Notes: generated from the sequence alone by a model not told the origin. A DNA stretch of 64,000 bases from Azospirillum halopraeferens DSM 3675 (GCF_000429625.1 NZ_AUCF01000011.1:62001-126000); one strand, 5' to 3'. Shown: positions 45,266-54,293, counted from the stretch's first letter. Numbers and translations: made by a program.

Positions 45266-46932
45266 CGCTGACGGGGATCGGCGCGGGGAATCCCCTGTCG
45301 CGAAGCCTGATGATCCGCACCCTGCTGCTGGTGCTGGCGCCGCTGCTGCCGGCGGTTCTGGTGGCGACGTACGCCGCCATCGACGTCTCCGTGCGCGACG
45401 CGCGGGACGCGCTGAGCGATCGGGCGCGCCAGACCGTCGCGCTGCTGGCCGGCGGCGCGGCGGAGGCGGTGTGGAACCTGGACCGGGCCGGGGTGGGCGT
45501 CCTGCTGGCGCCGATGGCGGGAGACCCTGCCTTCATCGGGGCGCGGGTCCTGCTGGCCGATGGCCGGCTCCTCGTGGCACTCGGCACCCCGTTCGCACCC
45601 GCCGTGGATGTGATCGTGGAGAGTCAGCCGCTGGTCCGGGCGGCCGCGGGACCCGACGGGGCCGACGAGCGGATCGGCACGCTGGAACTTGCCCTGACCA
45701 CGGCGCACGGGGAAGCGGTCGCGCGGTCACGCGCCCGGGCGATCGGCCTGATCGGGTTCGGCGTGTCATTGGTGGTCTGCGGTGTGCTTGCGTACATCAT
45801 CCGGGAGGTGACGGCGCCCATCCGCAGCGTCACCGCCAGCCTGACGGCGCTGGCCGCCGGCCGGACCGACGTCGCCATCCCCGTGGCCCCGCACCCCGAC
45901 GAGATCGGCCGGATGGTGGCGGCCCTGGCCGTCCTGAAGGAGCACGCGGCCGAGCGCTTGCGCTTCATCGAACGGCAGTCCGGCCAGATGGAGGAGATCG
46001 AACGCCGGGTCGCGGAACGGACGCGCGAACTCCGCGCCGCGCTCGACACGCTGAGGCAGGCGCAGGACGAACTGGTGCGCGCCGAACGGCTGGCCGGGCT
46101 GGGCGGCATGGTGGCCACCATCGCGCACGAGATCAACACCCCGCTCGGCAACGGCCTGACCGTCGCCACCACCCTGGTCGAACGGATCGACGCCTTCACG
46201 CGGACCCTGGACGGGCGGGAGCTGCGCCGGTCGGCGCTGCGCGAGCATTCGCAGTCCCTGGCCACCGCCGGCCGGCTGCTGACCGCCAACCTGCTGCGGG
46301 CGGCGGACCTGATCAGCCGCTTCAAGAGGGTGGCGGTGGATCAGACCAGCGAGCAGCGGCGCGCCTTCACCCTGGACGAGCTGTGCGCCGAGGTGGCGGC
46401 GATGGTGCAACCCGCCCACAAGCGCAGCGGCGTCACCTTCGCCCTGGAACCGGCCGCCGGCGTCACCATGGACAGCTACCCCGGGGCGCTGGGGCAGGTG
46501 CTGACCAACCTGATGACCAACGCGGTGCTGCATGGCTTCGACGCGGCGGCGGCCGGAGGAGAGAGGGCCGCGGCGGTCCTGCGCATCGCCACCGAGCCGC
46601 CGGACGAGGACGGCCGCGTCACGCTGATCGTCGAGGACAACGGGGCGGGCATCGCGCCGGCGGTGCTGCCGCGGATCTTCGATCCGTTCTTCACCACCCG
46701 GCTCGGCAGCGGGGGCAGCGGCCTGGGGCTCCACATCGTCTACGCGATCGTCACCAGCGTGCTGGGCGGGACCATCGCGGTGACCAGCACCCCCGGCGTC
46801 GGGACGCGGTTCACCATGCGCCTGCCGGTGACGGCACCGCTGCACGGTGCCGGGCCGGACGGCGGTGACGGCGACGATGACGGGTGGAGCGCCGCCGCCG
46901 TCAGTGTCCGCCGGCCGGTGCAGCCTGCATGA
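45262..46932 (+). CDS. Membrane sensor histidine kinase with AEAVWNLD-type periplasmic sensor
   Basis: A 556-aa kinase. TM1 (about 18-38), a roughly 115-residue periplasmic domain with GGAAEAVWNLDRAGVGVL and MAGDPAFIGARVLLADG, TM2 (about 158-178), HAMP, a coiled coil, then HisKA (MVATIAHEINTPLGN) and HATPase (NLMTNAVLHGF; EDNGAGI; GSGGSGLGLHIV). No response regulator is encoded beside it. The periplasmic domain resembles that of the chemoreceptor at 49371-50939. GTG 45262 is the start. Its end overlaps the convergent EAL gene by 32 bp. Confidence 0.88.
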   Translation: MTLTGIGAGNPLSRSLMIRTLLLVLAPLLPAVLVATYAAIDVSVRDARDALSDRARQTVALLAGGAAEAVWNLDRAGVGVLLAPMAGDPAFIGARVLLADGRLLVALGTPFAPAVDVIVESQPLVRAAAGPDGADERIGTLELALTTAHGEAVARSRARAIGLIGFGVSLVVCGVLAYIIREVTAPIRSVTASLTALAAGRTDVAIPVAPHPDEIGRMVAALAVLKEHAAERLRFIERQSGQMEEIERRVAERTRELRAALDTLRQAQDELVRAERLAGLGGMVATIAHEINTPLGNGLTVATTLVERIDAFTRTLDGRELRRSALREHSQSLATAGRLLTANLLRAADLISRFKRVAVDQTSEQRRAFTLDELCAEVAAMVQPAHKRSGVTFALEPAAGVTMDSYPGALGQVLTNLMTNAVLHGFDAAAAGGERAAAVLRIATEPPDEDGRVTLIVEDNGAGIAPAVLPRIFDPFFTTRLGSGGSGLGLHIVYAIVTSVLGGTIAVTSTPGVGTRFTMRLPVTAPLHGAGPDGGDGDDDGWSAAAVSVRRPVQPA

Positions 46933-49225
46933 CCGCCGCCGGCGTGTTCGGACCGCCGTTCAGCAGCCAGCGCTCGAACGCGTCGGCGGGCAGCGGGGGC
47001 GCATAGAGAAACCCCTGCACGGCGTCGCAGCCGAGCGCCCGCAGCACCTCCTCCTGGGCCGGCACCTCCACCCCCTCCGCCAGAACGTCCAGTCCGAAGG
47101 CGTGCCCCATCTTCACGATGGCGGCGGCGATGCTGCGGTTTTCCCGCCGGCGGTCGATGTCGCGCACGAAGGAGCGGTCGATCTTCAGCAACGAAGCCGG
47201 AAGCTGCTGCAGGCGCGACAGCGAGGAGTGCCCCGTGCCGAAATCGTCGATCGCGATGCTGAACCCCATGTCGCGCAAGGCCCTGGCGGAGGCCAGAACC
47301 TGGTCGTTCTCCATCGCGTGGCTTTCGGTGATCTCCAGCTCGATGTCGGCGGGATCGGCGCCGCTGGCGGCCAGCGCGCGCTCGGCCGCACCCACGGCGT
47401 GGCCGTCGCGCAACTGGCGCACCGATACGTTCACGGCGATGCGCAACCGGCCCACGGCGCCGTCGCGCCAGCGGGCCTGGTGCTCGCACGCCTGCCGCAA
47501 CACCCATTCCCCCAGCCGCAGGATGTGTCCGGAATCCTCGGCCACGGGGATGAAACGATCGGGAGGCACCGAGCCGCCATCGGGGTGTCGCCAGCGCAGC
47601 AACGCTTCCGCTCCCGTTACGGACCCTTCCGACAACCGCACCTGTGGCTGGAACACCAGGGAGAACTGTCCCGTCTCCAGGGCTTCGGGGATTCGCCTCA
47701 CCAGCGACAGGCGATCGCGGAGGGTGGCCTCCATGGTCGGGTCGAACGCCAGGACGCGGCCGCGGCCCTCGCGCTTGGCGGCCTTCAGCGCCATGCCCGC
47801 CCGCCGGAACAGACGGTGGGCGTCCGTTCCGCCGTCGTCGAGGGCGTAGCCGCCGGATGCCCCGATGGCAATGGGGTGACCGTCCAGCAGGAACGGTCCC
47901 GCGAAGACCTGTTCGACCGCCCCGATCAGACGGCGCGCCGCCGTGCCGTCGGGCAGCGCGGCCAGCACGCCGAAGGTGTCGCCGGTGATCCGGCTGAGGA
48001 GCGCGGATGCGGGCAGAACCCCGCCCAGGCGTTCGGCGACCGCCACCAGCAGGTCGTCACCGATGGAATGGCCGAGGCCGTCGTTCAGGGCCTGGAAATG
48101 ATCGAGATCGATCAGCAGCACCATCAGGCACCCCGCGGTGCCGGACCGTTGCGACAGCCCCTGATCGACCGCGTCGAGAAAGGAGGCGCGGTTGGGCAGA
48201 CGGGTCACCGAATCGAAGAAGGCCATCCGCCGTATGCCGTCGAGGAGCGACACGTTGTCGAAACCGAGGGCCACGTTGGAGGAGAACACATCCAGCAGCT
48301 TCCGGTCGATCGGGTCCGGCGGCCGTTCGGTGGCCAGATAGACGGCGAGATCGTCGCCGCTGCGGCCGCCGATGTGAAGGACCGTGGCGTCCGGATGAAA
48401 CACGCTGCTCCGCCGTTCCAGCGCGGTGCGCAGCAACGCCTTCAGGACCTCGTCCGGCACCTCGGCCAGCGGGCGTCCGGACAGGTCGCGGTGGGGGCCG
48501 GCTGCCGCCAGGATCAGCGGATCGCCGCTCCGGGGGCCGGCCGATCCCGCCTGCATGCGGGCGATCACCAGGCCGCGGGCGTCGATGTCCAGCAGACCGG
48601 CGATCTGCGTCAGGACGCCGTCGCAGAACGCCCGGAGGGAGGCGTGGCGGAACAGTTCGGCCGACGCCCCGATGATCTGCTCCAGCCCGCGGCGGCTGGC
48701 TTCCAGCGCCTGGATGTGGCTGTAGGTGCGCAACGCCGCATGCAGGGAGGTCAGCAGACGGGCCCGCGTCATCTCCGCCTTGGTGCGGTAGTCGTTGATG
48801 TCGTAGTCGCGGATGACCGTCAGTTCCGGCGCGTATCCCGGCTGCCCCGTGCGCAGGATGATCCGGGGCAGGGAGAGGCCGAGTTCTTCGCGGACACGGC
48901 GGACCAGTTGCAGCCCCGCGTCGGCGCTTTCCATCACCACGTCCAGCAGGATGACGGCGAAATCGCCGTCGCGGCGCAGCAGGTCGAGCGCCTCCCCCCC
49001 CGACAGGGCGTGAACCAGCTCCAGCCGCCGGCCGAGGATCTCCGTACCGGTCAGGGAAAAGGCGGTGGCGCTGTGGACGGCCTCATCGTCGTCCACCAGC
49101 AGGATGCGCCAGCACCGCCCGCCGCCGTTCCTCGTGCCCGGAGCGGGCCGGCCGCCGTCCGCAACACCATCGGGACCATCGTCCTCGACAATGTCCAGGC
49201 ACTCATCGTCGGTCAGCCGGCCCAT
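46901..49225 (-). CDS. Receiver-DUF3369-GGDEF(degenerate)-EAL protein, probable c-di-GMP phosphodiesterase
   Basis: About 774 aa. Order: receiver (LLVDDDEAVH...LLDVVMES, K in YRTKAE), DUF3369-type domain (about 180-345), GGDEF domain in which the active site is SRITGDTFGVL rather than GGDEF, and an EAL domain. The EAL motifs are complete: GAEALLRW, VNVSVRQL, ELEITESHAM, IDDFGTGHSSL, LKIDRSFV and LAEGVE. The protein is therefore likely to degrade c-di-GMP under control of a phosphorylated receiver. I use ATG 49225; an in-frame start at 49264 would add 13 residues. Confidence 0.9.
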   Translation of the reverse strand: MGRLTDDECLDIVEDDGPDGVADGGRPAPGTRNGGGRCWRILLVDDDEAVHSATAFSLTGTEILGRRLELVHALSGGEALDLLRRDGDFAVILLDVVMESADAGLQLVRRVREELGLSLPRIILRTGQPGYAPELTVIRDYDINDYRTKAEMTRARLLTSLHAALRTYSHIQALEASRRGLEQIIGASAELFRHASLRAFCDGVLTQIAGLLDIDARGLVIARMQAGSAGPRSGDPLILAAAGPHRDLSGRPLAEVPDEVLKALLRTALERRSSVFHPDATVLHIGGRSGDDLAVYLATERPPDPIDRKLLDVFSSNVALGFDNVSLLDGIRRMAFFDSVTRLPNRASFLDAVDQGLSQRSGTAGCLMVLLIDLDHFQALNDGLGHSIGDDLLVAVAERLGGVLPASALLSRITGDTFGVLAALPDGTAARRLIGAVEQVFAGPFLLDGHPIAIGASGGYALDDGGTDAHRLFRRAGMALKAAKREGRGRVLAFDPTMEATLRDRLSLVRRIPEALETGQFSLVFQPQVRLSEGSVTGAEALLRWRHPDGGSVPPDRFIPVAEDSGHILRLGEWVLRQACEHQARWRDGAVGRLRIAVNVSVRQLRDGHAVGAAERALAASGADPADIELEITESHAMENDQVLASARALRDMGFSIAIDDFGTGHSSLSRLQQLPASLLKIDRSFVRDIDRRRENRSIAAAIVKMGHAFGLDVLAEGVEVPAQEEVLRALGCDAVQGFLYAPPLPADAFERWLLNGGPNTPAAVMQAAPAGGH

Positions 49226-49370
49226 GCGAACGACACCCTCTGGTCGGAAACAACGGCCCTCCACCGTAAGGGGTGCCGGCGACTCCCCCGGTGACGGTTG
49301 GATGAAGGTTTTCGGGCGGCGGCGTCACCGCCGCCACCATCCCGGCACCCGCAGGACCGGGGCGCGGTGT

Positions 49371-50939
49371 TCAGTCCGCCGCGATCTGCGCGACGAAGCG
49401 GTCCACCTGCTCTCCCACCTCGCGGACGCTGCGCTGCAGTTCGCCGATGCCCTCCCGCAGGCGGCCGGCTGCCTCGCCGTTGCCCTGAGCCGATGCGGCG
49501 ACGTCCTGGACGGCGCCGCGCAGCCGTTCGGTCCCGTTGGCCGCCTGCTGGACGGCGCGGCCGATCTCGGCGGTGGCAGAGCTCTGCTGCTCGACCGCGG
49601 CGGCGATGGAGGCGCTGATGGAACTCAGGCGGCCGATCACCGTCACGAAGTCGCCGATGCGGGCGGCGGCGGTACCGGTGGAACTCTGGATGCCGCTGAC
49701 CAGGCCGGAAATCTCCTCCGTCGCCTTGGCCGTCTGGCCCGCCAGGTTCTTCACCTCGGTGGCGACGACGGCGAAGCCCTTCCCGGCCTCGCCGGCGCGC
49801 GCCGCCTCGATGGTGGCGTTGAGCGCCAGCAGATTGGTCTGGCCGGCGATGCTGGAGATCAGGGTGACCACATTGCCGATCTTGTCGGCCCGTCCCACCA
49901 GTTCGTTCATCAGCTCCATGGTGCCGCCGACCTCGCGGCTGGCGCTTTCCGATTCCGCGTGGGCGGACTGGGCCTGCGCCGAGATTTCGCGGATCGACGC
50001 CTCCAGTTCCTCCACCGCGGCGGCGACCGTCTGGACGTTGGCGCTGACCTCTCCGGAGGTCTGCGCCACCATGCCGCTCATCGTCGCGTTGTCGGCGGCG
50101 CTCATGGCCACGTCCGACACCGACTCGCTCATGGCCCCGACGGTTCCGGTCACCCCGGCCAGCAGTTGGCCGACGTCCCGGTCGAACCGGCCGGCGATCG
50201 CTTCGAGCATCGCCCGCCGCTGGCGCTCGGCCTCGTCGCGCAGGCGGACCTGCTCGTCCTCCAGCCGGCGCCTTTCCAGGGCGTGGGTCCGGAACACCGC
50301 CAGCGTCCCGGCCATATGGCCGACCTCGTCCTCGCGCCGGACATCGGGCACCGCGATGTCGGTGCGGCCGTCCGCCAGCGCCCGCATCGCCTCGGTCATG
50401 CGGGAGATCGGGCGGGTGACGCCGCGCACGATGACCAGCAGGGTGCCGCAGACGGCCAGCAGCGCCACCAGGGCGCCCGCCGCGATGGCCAGCGCGTTGT
50501 CCATGCTCTGCCGCTCGATGCGCCGGGTGTTCAGACGCAGTTCGATCTCACCGATCGTGGCGATCGTGCCGCCGTCGTTGCGCAGGAGGGGAAGGGTGCG
50601 GGAGACGATGCCCTCGGCGGCGGCCCCCCTGATCGTGCCGTCGGTGGCGAAGGCCGCCCCCCTGGCGTCGCGGATGGCGCTGCCGACATAGTCGGGGTCG
50701 GCGGCCAGCGCCGCCAGCAGCGCCTTCGCGGCGGACGAGTCCATGTTCCACAGCGCTTCGCCGGCCCCGCCGCCCAGCGCCGTGACGGTCATCCGGGCCC
50801 GCTCGTCCAGGGCGTCGCGGGCGCTGGTCATGGTCGCCCACACGGCGGCGGCCGTCGCGCACAGGGCGATGGCGACCAGGAGCGCCGCGATCGGCACGAT
50901 CACATGCGCGGTCAGGCTGCGGCGATAAAGGCGAATCAT
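49371..50939 (-). CDS. Transmembrane methyl-accepting chemotaxis protein with AEALWNMD-type sensor
   Basis: A 522-aa chemoreceptor. TM1 (about 12-34), periplasmic domain with [20 protein letters not shown] and [19 protein letters not shown]2 (about 152-174), HAMP, and the signalling hairpin ([20 protein letters not shown] followed by [15 protein letters not shown]). The periplasmic part resembles the kinase at 45262-46932. ATG 50939 has GGAGAG upstream. It starts 51 bp after the solute-binding protein ends, and both may be co-transcribed. Confidence 0.92.
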   Translation of the reverse strand: MIRLYRRSLTAHVIVPIAALLVAIALCATAAAVWATMTSARDALDERARMTVTALGGGAGEALWNMDSSAAKALLAALAADPDYVGSAIRDARGAAFATDGTIRGAAAEGIVSRTLPLLRNDGGTIATIGEIELRLNTRRIERQSMDNALAIAAGALVALLAVCGTLLVIVRGVTRPISRMTEAMRALADGRTDIAVPDVRREDEVGHMAGTLAVFRTHALERRRLEDEQVRLRDEAERQRRAMLEAIAGRFDRDVGQLLAGVTGTVGAMSESVSDVAMSAADNATMSGMVAQTSGEVSANVQTVAAAVEELEASIREISAQAQSAHAESESASREVGGTMELMNELVGRADKIGNVVTLISSIAGQTNLLALNATIEAARAGEAGKGFAVVATEVKNLAGQTAKATEEISGLVSGIQSSTGTAAARIGDFVTVIGRLSSISASIAAAVEQQSSATAEIGRAVQQAANGTERLRGAVQDVAASAQGNGEAAGRLREGIGELQRSVREVGEQVDRFVAQIAAD

Positions 50940-50990
50940 CCCACTCTCCTTGCCGGTTCGGCGGGCGATCAACGGTCCGATCGCGGCCGG

Positions 50991-51758
50991 TCAACTCCCC
51001 AGGGCGGTCGAGAGAATCGCCGCGGCGTCGATCTTCGACAGCCCTTCGGCGAACAGGCGGGCCAGCGCCTCACCCTCCGCCCCCTTGCGGAAGGCGATGT
51101 GCAGGGTCTTGTCCTCCAGCGGCCGGGCGTTGAAACGCAGGCCCGCCGCCAGCGCCTTCAGGTCGGGGTTGGTGCGCAGAAGGTCGGTCATGACGGCGCG
51201 GTCGATCACCGCCAGGTCGATGCGACCCGCCGCCAGCTTCTTCAGGTTGGTGGCGTCGCTGTTCGCCCGGTCGGCGGTCAGCCGGCCGTCGGCGATGCGG
51301 GCGTCGAGGTCCTCGGTGTTGACGTAGCCGTCGACGACACCGATTCGCGCGTTCGCGAGATCGTCCAGTCCGGTCCAGGTGACCGGTGCGTCCACCCGTT
51401 CGGCGAAGCCCAGGGGGCTGGTGCCGAGCGGAACCGACAGGATGAAGTCACGTTCGACCTCCGCCCCGGCGTACTCCGGAAAATACCCGCGGATGCCGCT
51501 GTCTTCCCTGGCCAGCGTCACGGCCCGGTTCCAGGGGTAGAAGCTCACGCTCACCTCGTGACCGACCGCGGCGAAGGCGGCCCGCACCACCGCCACCGCC
51601 GCGCCCTTGTCCTTCAGGGCGTCACCGCTGAAGGGCGGCCAGTCGAGCGACGTCAGGCGCACGACCTTGTCCTGCGCAACCGCCGGCGAAGCGGCCGTCA
51701 TGGCGAGGCATATGCAAAGGAAAAGCGCCGACAATTTAGTCGAGAGGCGGGCGAGCAT
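50991..51758 (-). CDS. Periplasmic solute-binding protein, SBP_bac_3 (amino-acid-binding-like) family
   Basis: A 255-aa secreted protein with signal peptide (MLARLSTKLSALFLCICLAM, cleavage after AVA). The family pattern is seen in VRLTSLDWPPFSGDALKDKG near the mature start, and LDDLANARIGVVDGYVNTED and LAAGRIDLAVIDRAV further on. No permease or ATPase is adjacent, so it may act as a ligand-binding partner of the downstream chemoreceptor rather than in transport. The ligand is unknown. ATG 51758 with GGAG upstream. Confidence 0.87.
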   Translation of the reverse strand: MLARLSTKLSALFLCICLAMTAASPAVAQDKVVRLTSLDWPPFSGDALKDKGAAVAVVRAAFAAVGHEVSVSFYPWNRAVTLAREDSGIRGYFPEYAGAEVERDFILSVPLGTSPLGFAERVDAPVTWTGLDDLANARIGVVDGYVNTEDLDARIADGRLTADRANSDATNLKKLAAGRIDLAVIDRAVMTDLLRTNPDLKALAAGLRFNARPLEDKTLHIAFRKGAEGEALARLFAEGLSKIDAAAILSTALGS

Positions 51759-52068
51759 TGCACAACTCCGTTCCTGTCGCTGGCGGAGGCGAACAAAAAA
51801 ACGCATAACAAGCGTAATAAAAAGTACACACCATCCTTGTCGATGGCGATTATTCATAAAAATCCTGGGTTCACAAGTTACTTTTGGGCGAGGACGGGAA
51901 GATGGTCGGCAAATATTTGGTCGATGAAGGTTTTGTGAGCGGCAAATGTGACGCCGGCGGCCGGCCGCGGGAGAACCGGGCGGCGAACGCGTCACCGCAA
52001 ACCCGGTGCGCCCATGCGGACCGGTTGCGTGATGACACGGTGTCGGGGAGCGGATCGGAGGAGGAGAT
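51759..52068 (-). promoter_or_regulatory. AT-rich region upstream of the solute-binding protein gene
   Basis: The 310-bp gap between the solute-binding protein start and the tRNA 3' end contains a distinctly AT-rich segment (about 51775-51900: runs such as AACAAAAAAACGC and GCGATTATTCATAAAAATCC on the plus strand) and a palindrome CAAATATTTG at about 51911-51920. It presumably holds the promoter for the binding-protein/chemoreceptor pair. I see no gene in it and cannot assign -35/-10 hexamers confidently. Confidence 0.4.
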
Positions 52069-52370
52069 TGGTGTCCGCGGCGGGATTCGAACCCACGGCC
52101 CCAGGATTCATACCACTTCGGCTTTCACCGCCGCCCTTGCGGGCGTTCGTGGTCTGGACTGTCCCTTCACCTTAGGCGCTGAAGGCCCTTAGGCGCTGCC
52201 CATCCAGTCTCTACACCTTCCCCTTGGCAGGGGCTTGGCTCGGGATTGGCAAGGCGCACGCGCGCCGTAGCGTTCCCCGACTTTGAGCAGATCCGTTGCA
52301 CCGTTTCCGATTGCAACGCCCAGTTGTTAAACAAGGAATCCTGTGCTCTATCCTGCTGAGCTACGCGGAC
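52069..52370 (-). tRNA. tRNA-Arg (anticodon CCT/CCU), interrupted by a group I intron, CCA encoded
   Basis: On the minus strand the 5' half reads GTCCGCG TA GCTC AGCAGGATA GAGC A CAGGA TTCCT and the 3' half AATCCTG..., with GGTTCGAATCC as T-arm, CGCGGAC acceptor strand, discriminator A and an encoded CCA. The acceptor stem pairs perfectly (GTCCGCG/CGCGGAC) and the anticodon stem CAGGA/TCCTG does too. The anticodon is C34 C35 T36. The two halves are separated by a 225-nt insert between positions 36 and 37. Precursor boundaries are 52370 and 52069; exons are 52334-52370 and 52069-52108. Confidence 0.95.
52109..52333 (-). ncRNA. Group I self-splicing intron (about 225 nt) in the tRNA-Arg anticodon loop
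   Basis: The 5' exon ends in T36 and the intron ends in G, as group I rules require. An internal guide GGG (minus strand, about 52318-52321) can pair with the exon CCU as P1. Core elements similar to the Azoarcus tRNA-Ile intron are visible: CCCGAGCCAAG (Q, about 52233-52243), GAAGGTGTAGAGACT (R, about 52206-52220) and GGTGAAGGGACAGTCCAG (S, about 52154-52171). P7 pairs GACTG with CAGTC; a P2 stem CGTTGCA/TGCAACG and a P9 with GCAA tetraloop (CGCCCGCAAGGGCG) are also present. No homing endonuclease is encoded. Confidence 0.93.
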
Positions 52371-52539
52371 GACACCTCTCCGGCCCCCTATGTAACCCGG
52401 ACCCTGAGGGTCTGCAACAGGCTTTCCCGCCGCCCGGCCCTTCATCCGTCGATGTTCTGCTCCGGTGCTCCCTGTTTGCAAGAACGGCGCGAACGGGGTA
52501 GCCATACCTGCGTATGCGAACCATCGCGATGACCGTCCC

Positions 52540-53502
52540 ATGAACGTTCAGCAGGCCTGCGCCGATTTCCTGAACCACTGCCGGGTCAAGAACCTGTCGC
52601 CGCACAGCCTGCGCGCCTACGCCATCGACCTGCGGGAGTTCACGCGCTTCATCGGGCCGGAGACGGCGGCGGCGGCGGTCGACCGGCCGGCGCTGCGGCG
52701 TTACCTCACCCATCTGTTCGAGGCGCGCCGGCTGAAGGAGACCAGCGTCAAGCGGCGCCTTGCCAGCCTCAAGGTGATGTTCCGCTGGCTGGAGCTGGAC
52801 GAGGTCATCGCCGTCAGTCCCTTTCACCGCCTGGACGCCCGCATCCGTCTGCCGCGCCGCCTGCCGCGCAGCCTGACGGGAGAGGAGATGGCGGCCCTGC
52901 TGCGTGCCGCCGCCGCCGGGGCGGGGATCGCCGGGCGGCCGACCGAGGCCAAGGTCCGGAAGGCGGCGGCGCGGGCCGGTGCCGACTCGCTGACCGCCCT
53001 GGTGGCGGTGGAGCTGCTGCTGTGCACCGGGCTGCGGGTGGGGGAACTGGCGGCGGTGCGGCTCGGCGACCTGGACCGTGGCGCCGGGGTGCTCACGGTC
53101 AACGGCAAGGGCAGCCGGCAGCGCCGTGTCTTCCTGCCGGACCCGGTGACGGTCGCGCTGGTGGAGTCGTACCTGGCGGCGCGGGCGGCGCGGGCACCGG
53201 GGCACGACCGGCTGCTGATCACCGCGTCCGGCGGCCCCGCCGACGCCGCCCACATCCGCCTGCTGGTGCGCCGCACCGGCGAGGCCGCGGGGCTGGAGCG
53301 GCGCATCACCCCCCACATGCTGCGCCACACCGCGGCGACGCAGCTTCTGGAGAACGGGGTCGACATCCGTTTCGTCCAGCGCCTGCTCGGCCACCAGAGC
53401 ATCAGCACCACCGAGGGCTACACCACCGTCACCGACAGCAGCCTGCGCACCAGCATCGTCGAGGCGCGGGCCCGCGCGCTGGCGGCGCGCCGCGCCGTCT
53501 GA
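52540..53502 (+). CDS. Tyrosine recombinase/integrase, XerC/D-like
   Basis: A 320-aa tyrosine recombinase with an N-terminal SAM-like core-binding domain (VQQACADFLNHCRVKNLSPH, about 1-90) and a catalytic domain (about 110-310). The active-site residues are all present: Arg166 (CTGLRVGEL), Lys190 (GKGSRQR), His259 and Arg262 (PHMLRHT), His285 (LLGHQS) and Tyr294 (EGYTTV). An Ala-rich insertion (about 125-148) precedes the catalytic core. ATG 52540 has no strong Shine-Dalgarno. It lies 169 bp from the tRNA 5' end, not at the 3' end, so it does not look like an island integrase; a chromosome-dimer resolution or solitary recombinase is plausible. Confidence 0.87.
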   Translation: MNVQQACADFLNHCRVKNLSPHSLRAYAIDLREFTRFIGPETAAAAVDRPALRRYLTHLFEARRLKETSVKRRLASLKVMFRWLELDEVIAVSPFHRLDARIRLPRRLPRSLTGEEMAALLRAAAAGAGIAGRPTEAKVRKAAARAGADSLTALVAVELLLCTGLRVGELAAVRLGDLDRGAGVLTVNGKGSRQRRVFLPDPVTVALVESYLAARAARAPGHDRLLITASGGPADAAHIRLLVRRTGEAAGLERRITPHMLRHTAATQLLENGVDIRFVQRLLGHQSISTTEGYTTVTDSSLRTSIVEARARALAARRAV

Positions 53503-53600
53503 CCCGGCCGACGCTCCGGCGGTACCCCGCACGCGGCGGCAACCCGGCGCGGCCTTGGCCGTTGACTCCGGCATCCGTTCCCGCCACCGGAGGACCCGCC

Positions 53601-54041
53601 ATGCGCCGGCGCCGCCCGCCCCCGACCGTTTCCGCCCGTCTCGCGCCGGTGCTGCTGGCCTGCGCCGCGGGGCTCGCCGGCTGTGCCGGCGCCGACCGGC
53701 CACCCGCCACGGCCACCGCCGCCCAATATGGCCCGCCGGTGCTGACCAGCATCATGGTCCTGTCGCCCGACGGCCGGCACATCCTGGGCAACATCGGGGA
53801 GGTGCGCACCGGACCCGACGGGTTGGCCCGGACCGTGGTGATCGAGGGCGGCGCGCCGCTGTTCCCCACGGGGCGCCGCATGGTGGTGGACGCCGCAGAC
53901 CTGCAGGTCACGCCGTTCTTTGCGACCAGCCGGCTGACCGGCCAGCCCTGGCGCTCCCTTGCCGGCTTCGATCCGCCGCCGCCCGGCGCACGCCCCGCCG
54001 ACGCCACCCCGCCCACCGATTGGACGCCGCTGCGCCGGTGA
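53601..54041 (+). CDS. Small hypothetical lipoprotein
   Basis: A 146-aa protein with an Arg-rich N-terminus, a hydrophobic stretch and a lipobox LAGC with Cys28 as probable lipidation site (APVLLACAAGLAGCAG). The mature part has a possible beta-rich domain (VLSPDGRHILGNIGEVRTGP; VVIEGGAPLFPTGRRMVVDA) and a Pro-rich tail. I do not recognise the family. ATG 53601 has GGAGG 7 nt upstream. It is 98 bp after the recombinase on the same strand and is followed by a terminator pair. Confidence 0.75.
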   Translation: MRRRRPPPTVSARLAPVLLACAAGLAGCAGADRPPATATAAQYGPPVLTSIMVLSPDGRHILGNIGEVRTGPDGLARTVVIEGGAPLFPTGRRMVVDAADLQVTPFFATSRLTGQPWRSLAGFDPPPPGARPADATPPTDWTPLRR

Positions 54042-54050
54042 CCGGCGCCC

Positions 54051-54085
54051 CAAAAGAAAAGGGCTCGCCGGAGACCGGCGAGCCC
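54051..54085 (-). terminator. Rho-independent terminator, minus strand (for the DUF533 gene)
   Basis: An 11-bp perfect stem GGGCTCGCCGG/CCGGCGAGCCC (54061-54085, loop AGA) is followed on the minus strand by TTTTCTTTTG (54060-54051). Read in that direction it would end transcripts from the DUF533 gene (54346-55158), about 260 bp downstream of its stop codon. Confidence 0.8.
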
Positions 54086-54293
54086 AGTGAGCTAAGAAGC
54101 GTCCAACCTGTATTGCAACCCATCGAATGGGCGGACCCTAGCCGCGGCCGCCGCTGCCGACAACATCGGCATAAAAACTTTCCGTTCCTCGGAAAATGCG
54201 CAACATCCGACTTTCCGCCTATGAATCCCGGAGGGGATGGCAGCCCGCCCGCGGCACCCCATATGCAAGGTTCAGCACGTACCCAGGGAACTC
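54086..54293 (+). other. 208-bp region between crossing terminators, possible ncRNA
   Basis: The region lies beyond the lipoprotein stop and before the plus-strand terminator, so it is read through on both strands. It holds inverted repeats (CCCAT-CGA-ATGGG at about 54119-54131; TTTCCG...CGGAAA at about 54178-54195) and some AT-rich DNA, but no convincing ORF. It may encode a small RNA or be a long 3' UTR. Confidence 0.3.

Noticed and set aside
52069..54041. Genomic island or prophage inserted at the tRNA
   Set aside because: The recombinase is on the 5' side of the tRNA, no direct repeat of the tRNA 3' end was seen, and no phage or plasmid genes follow.
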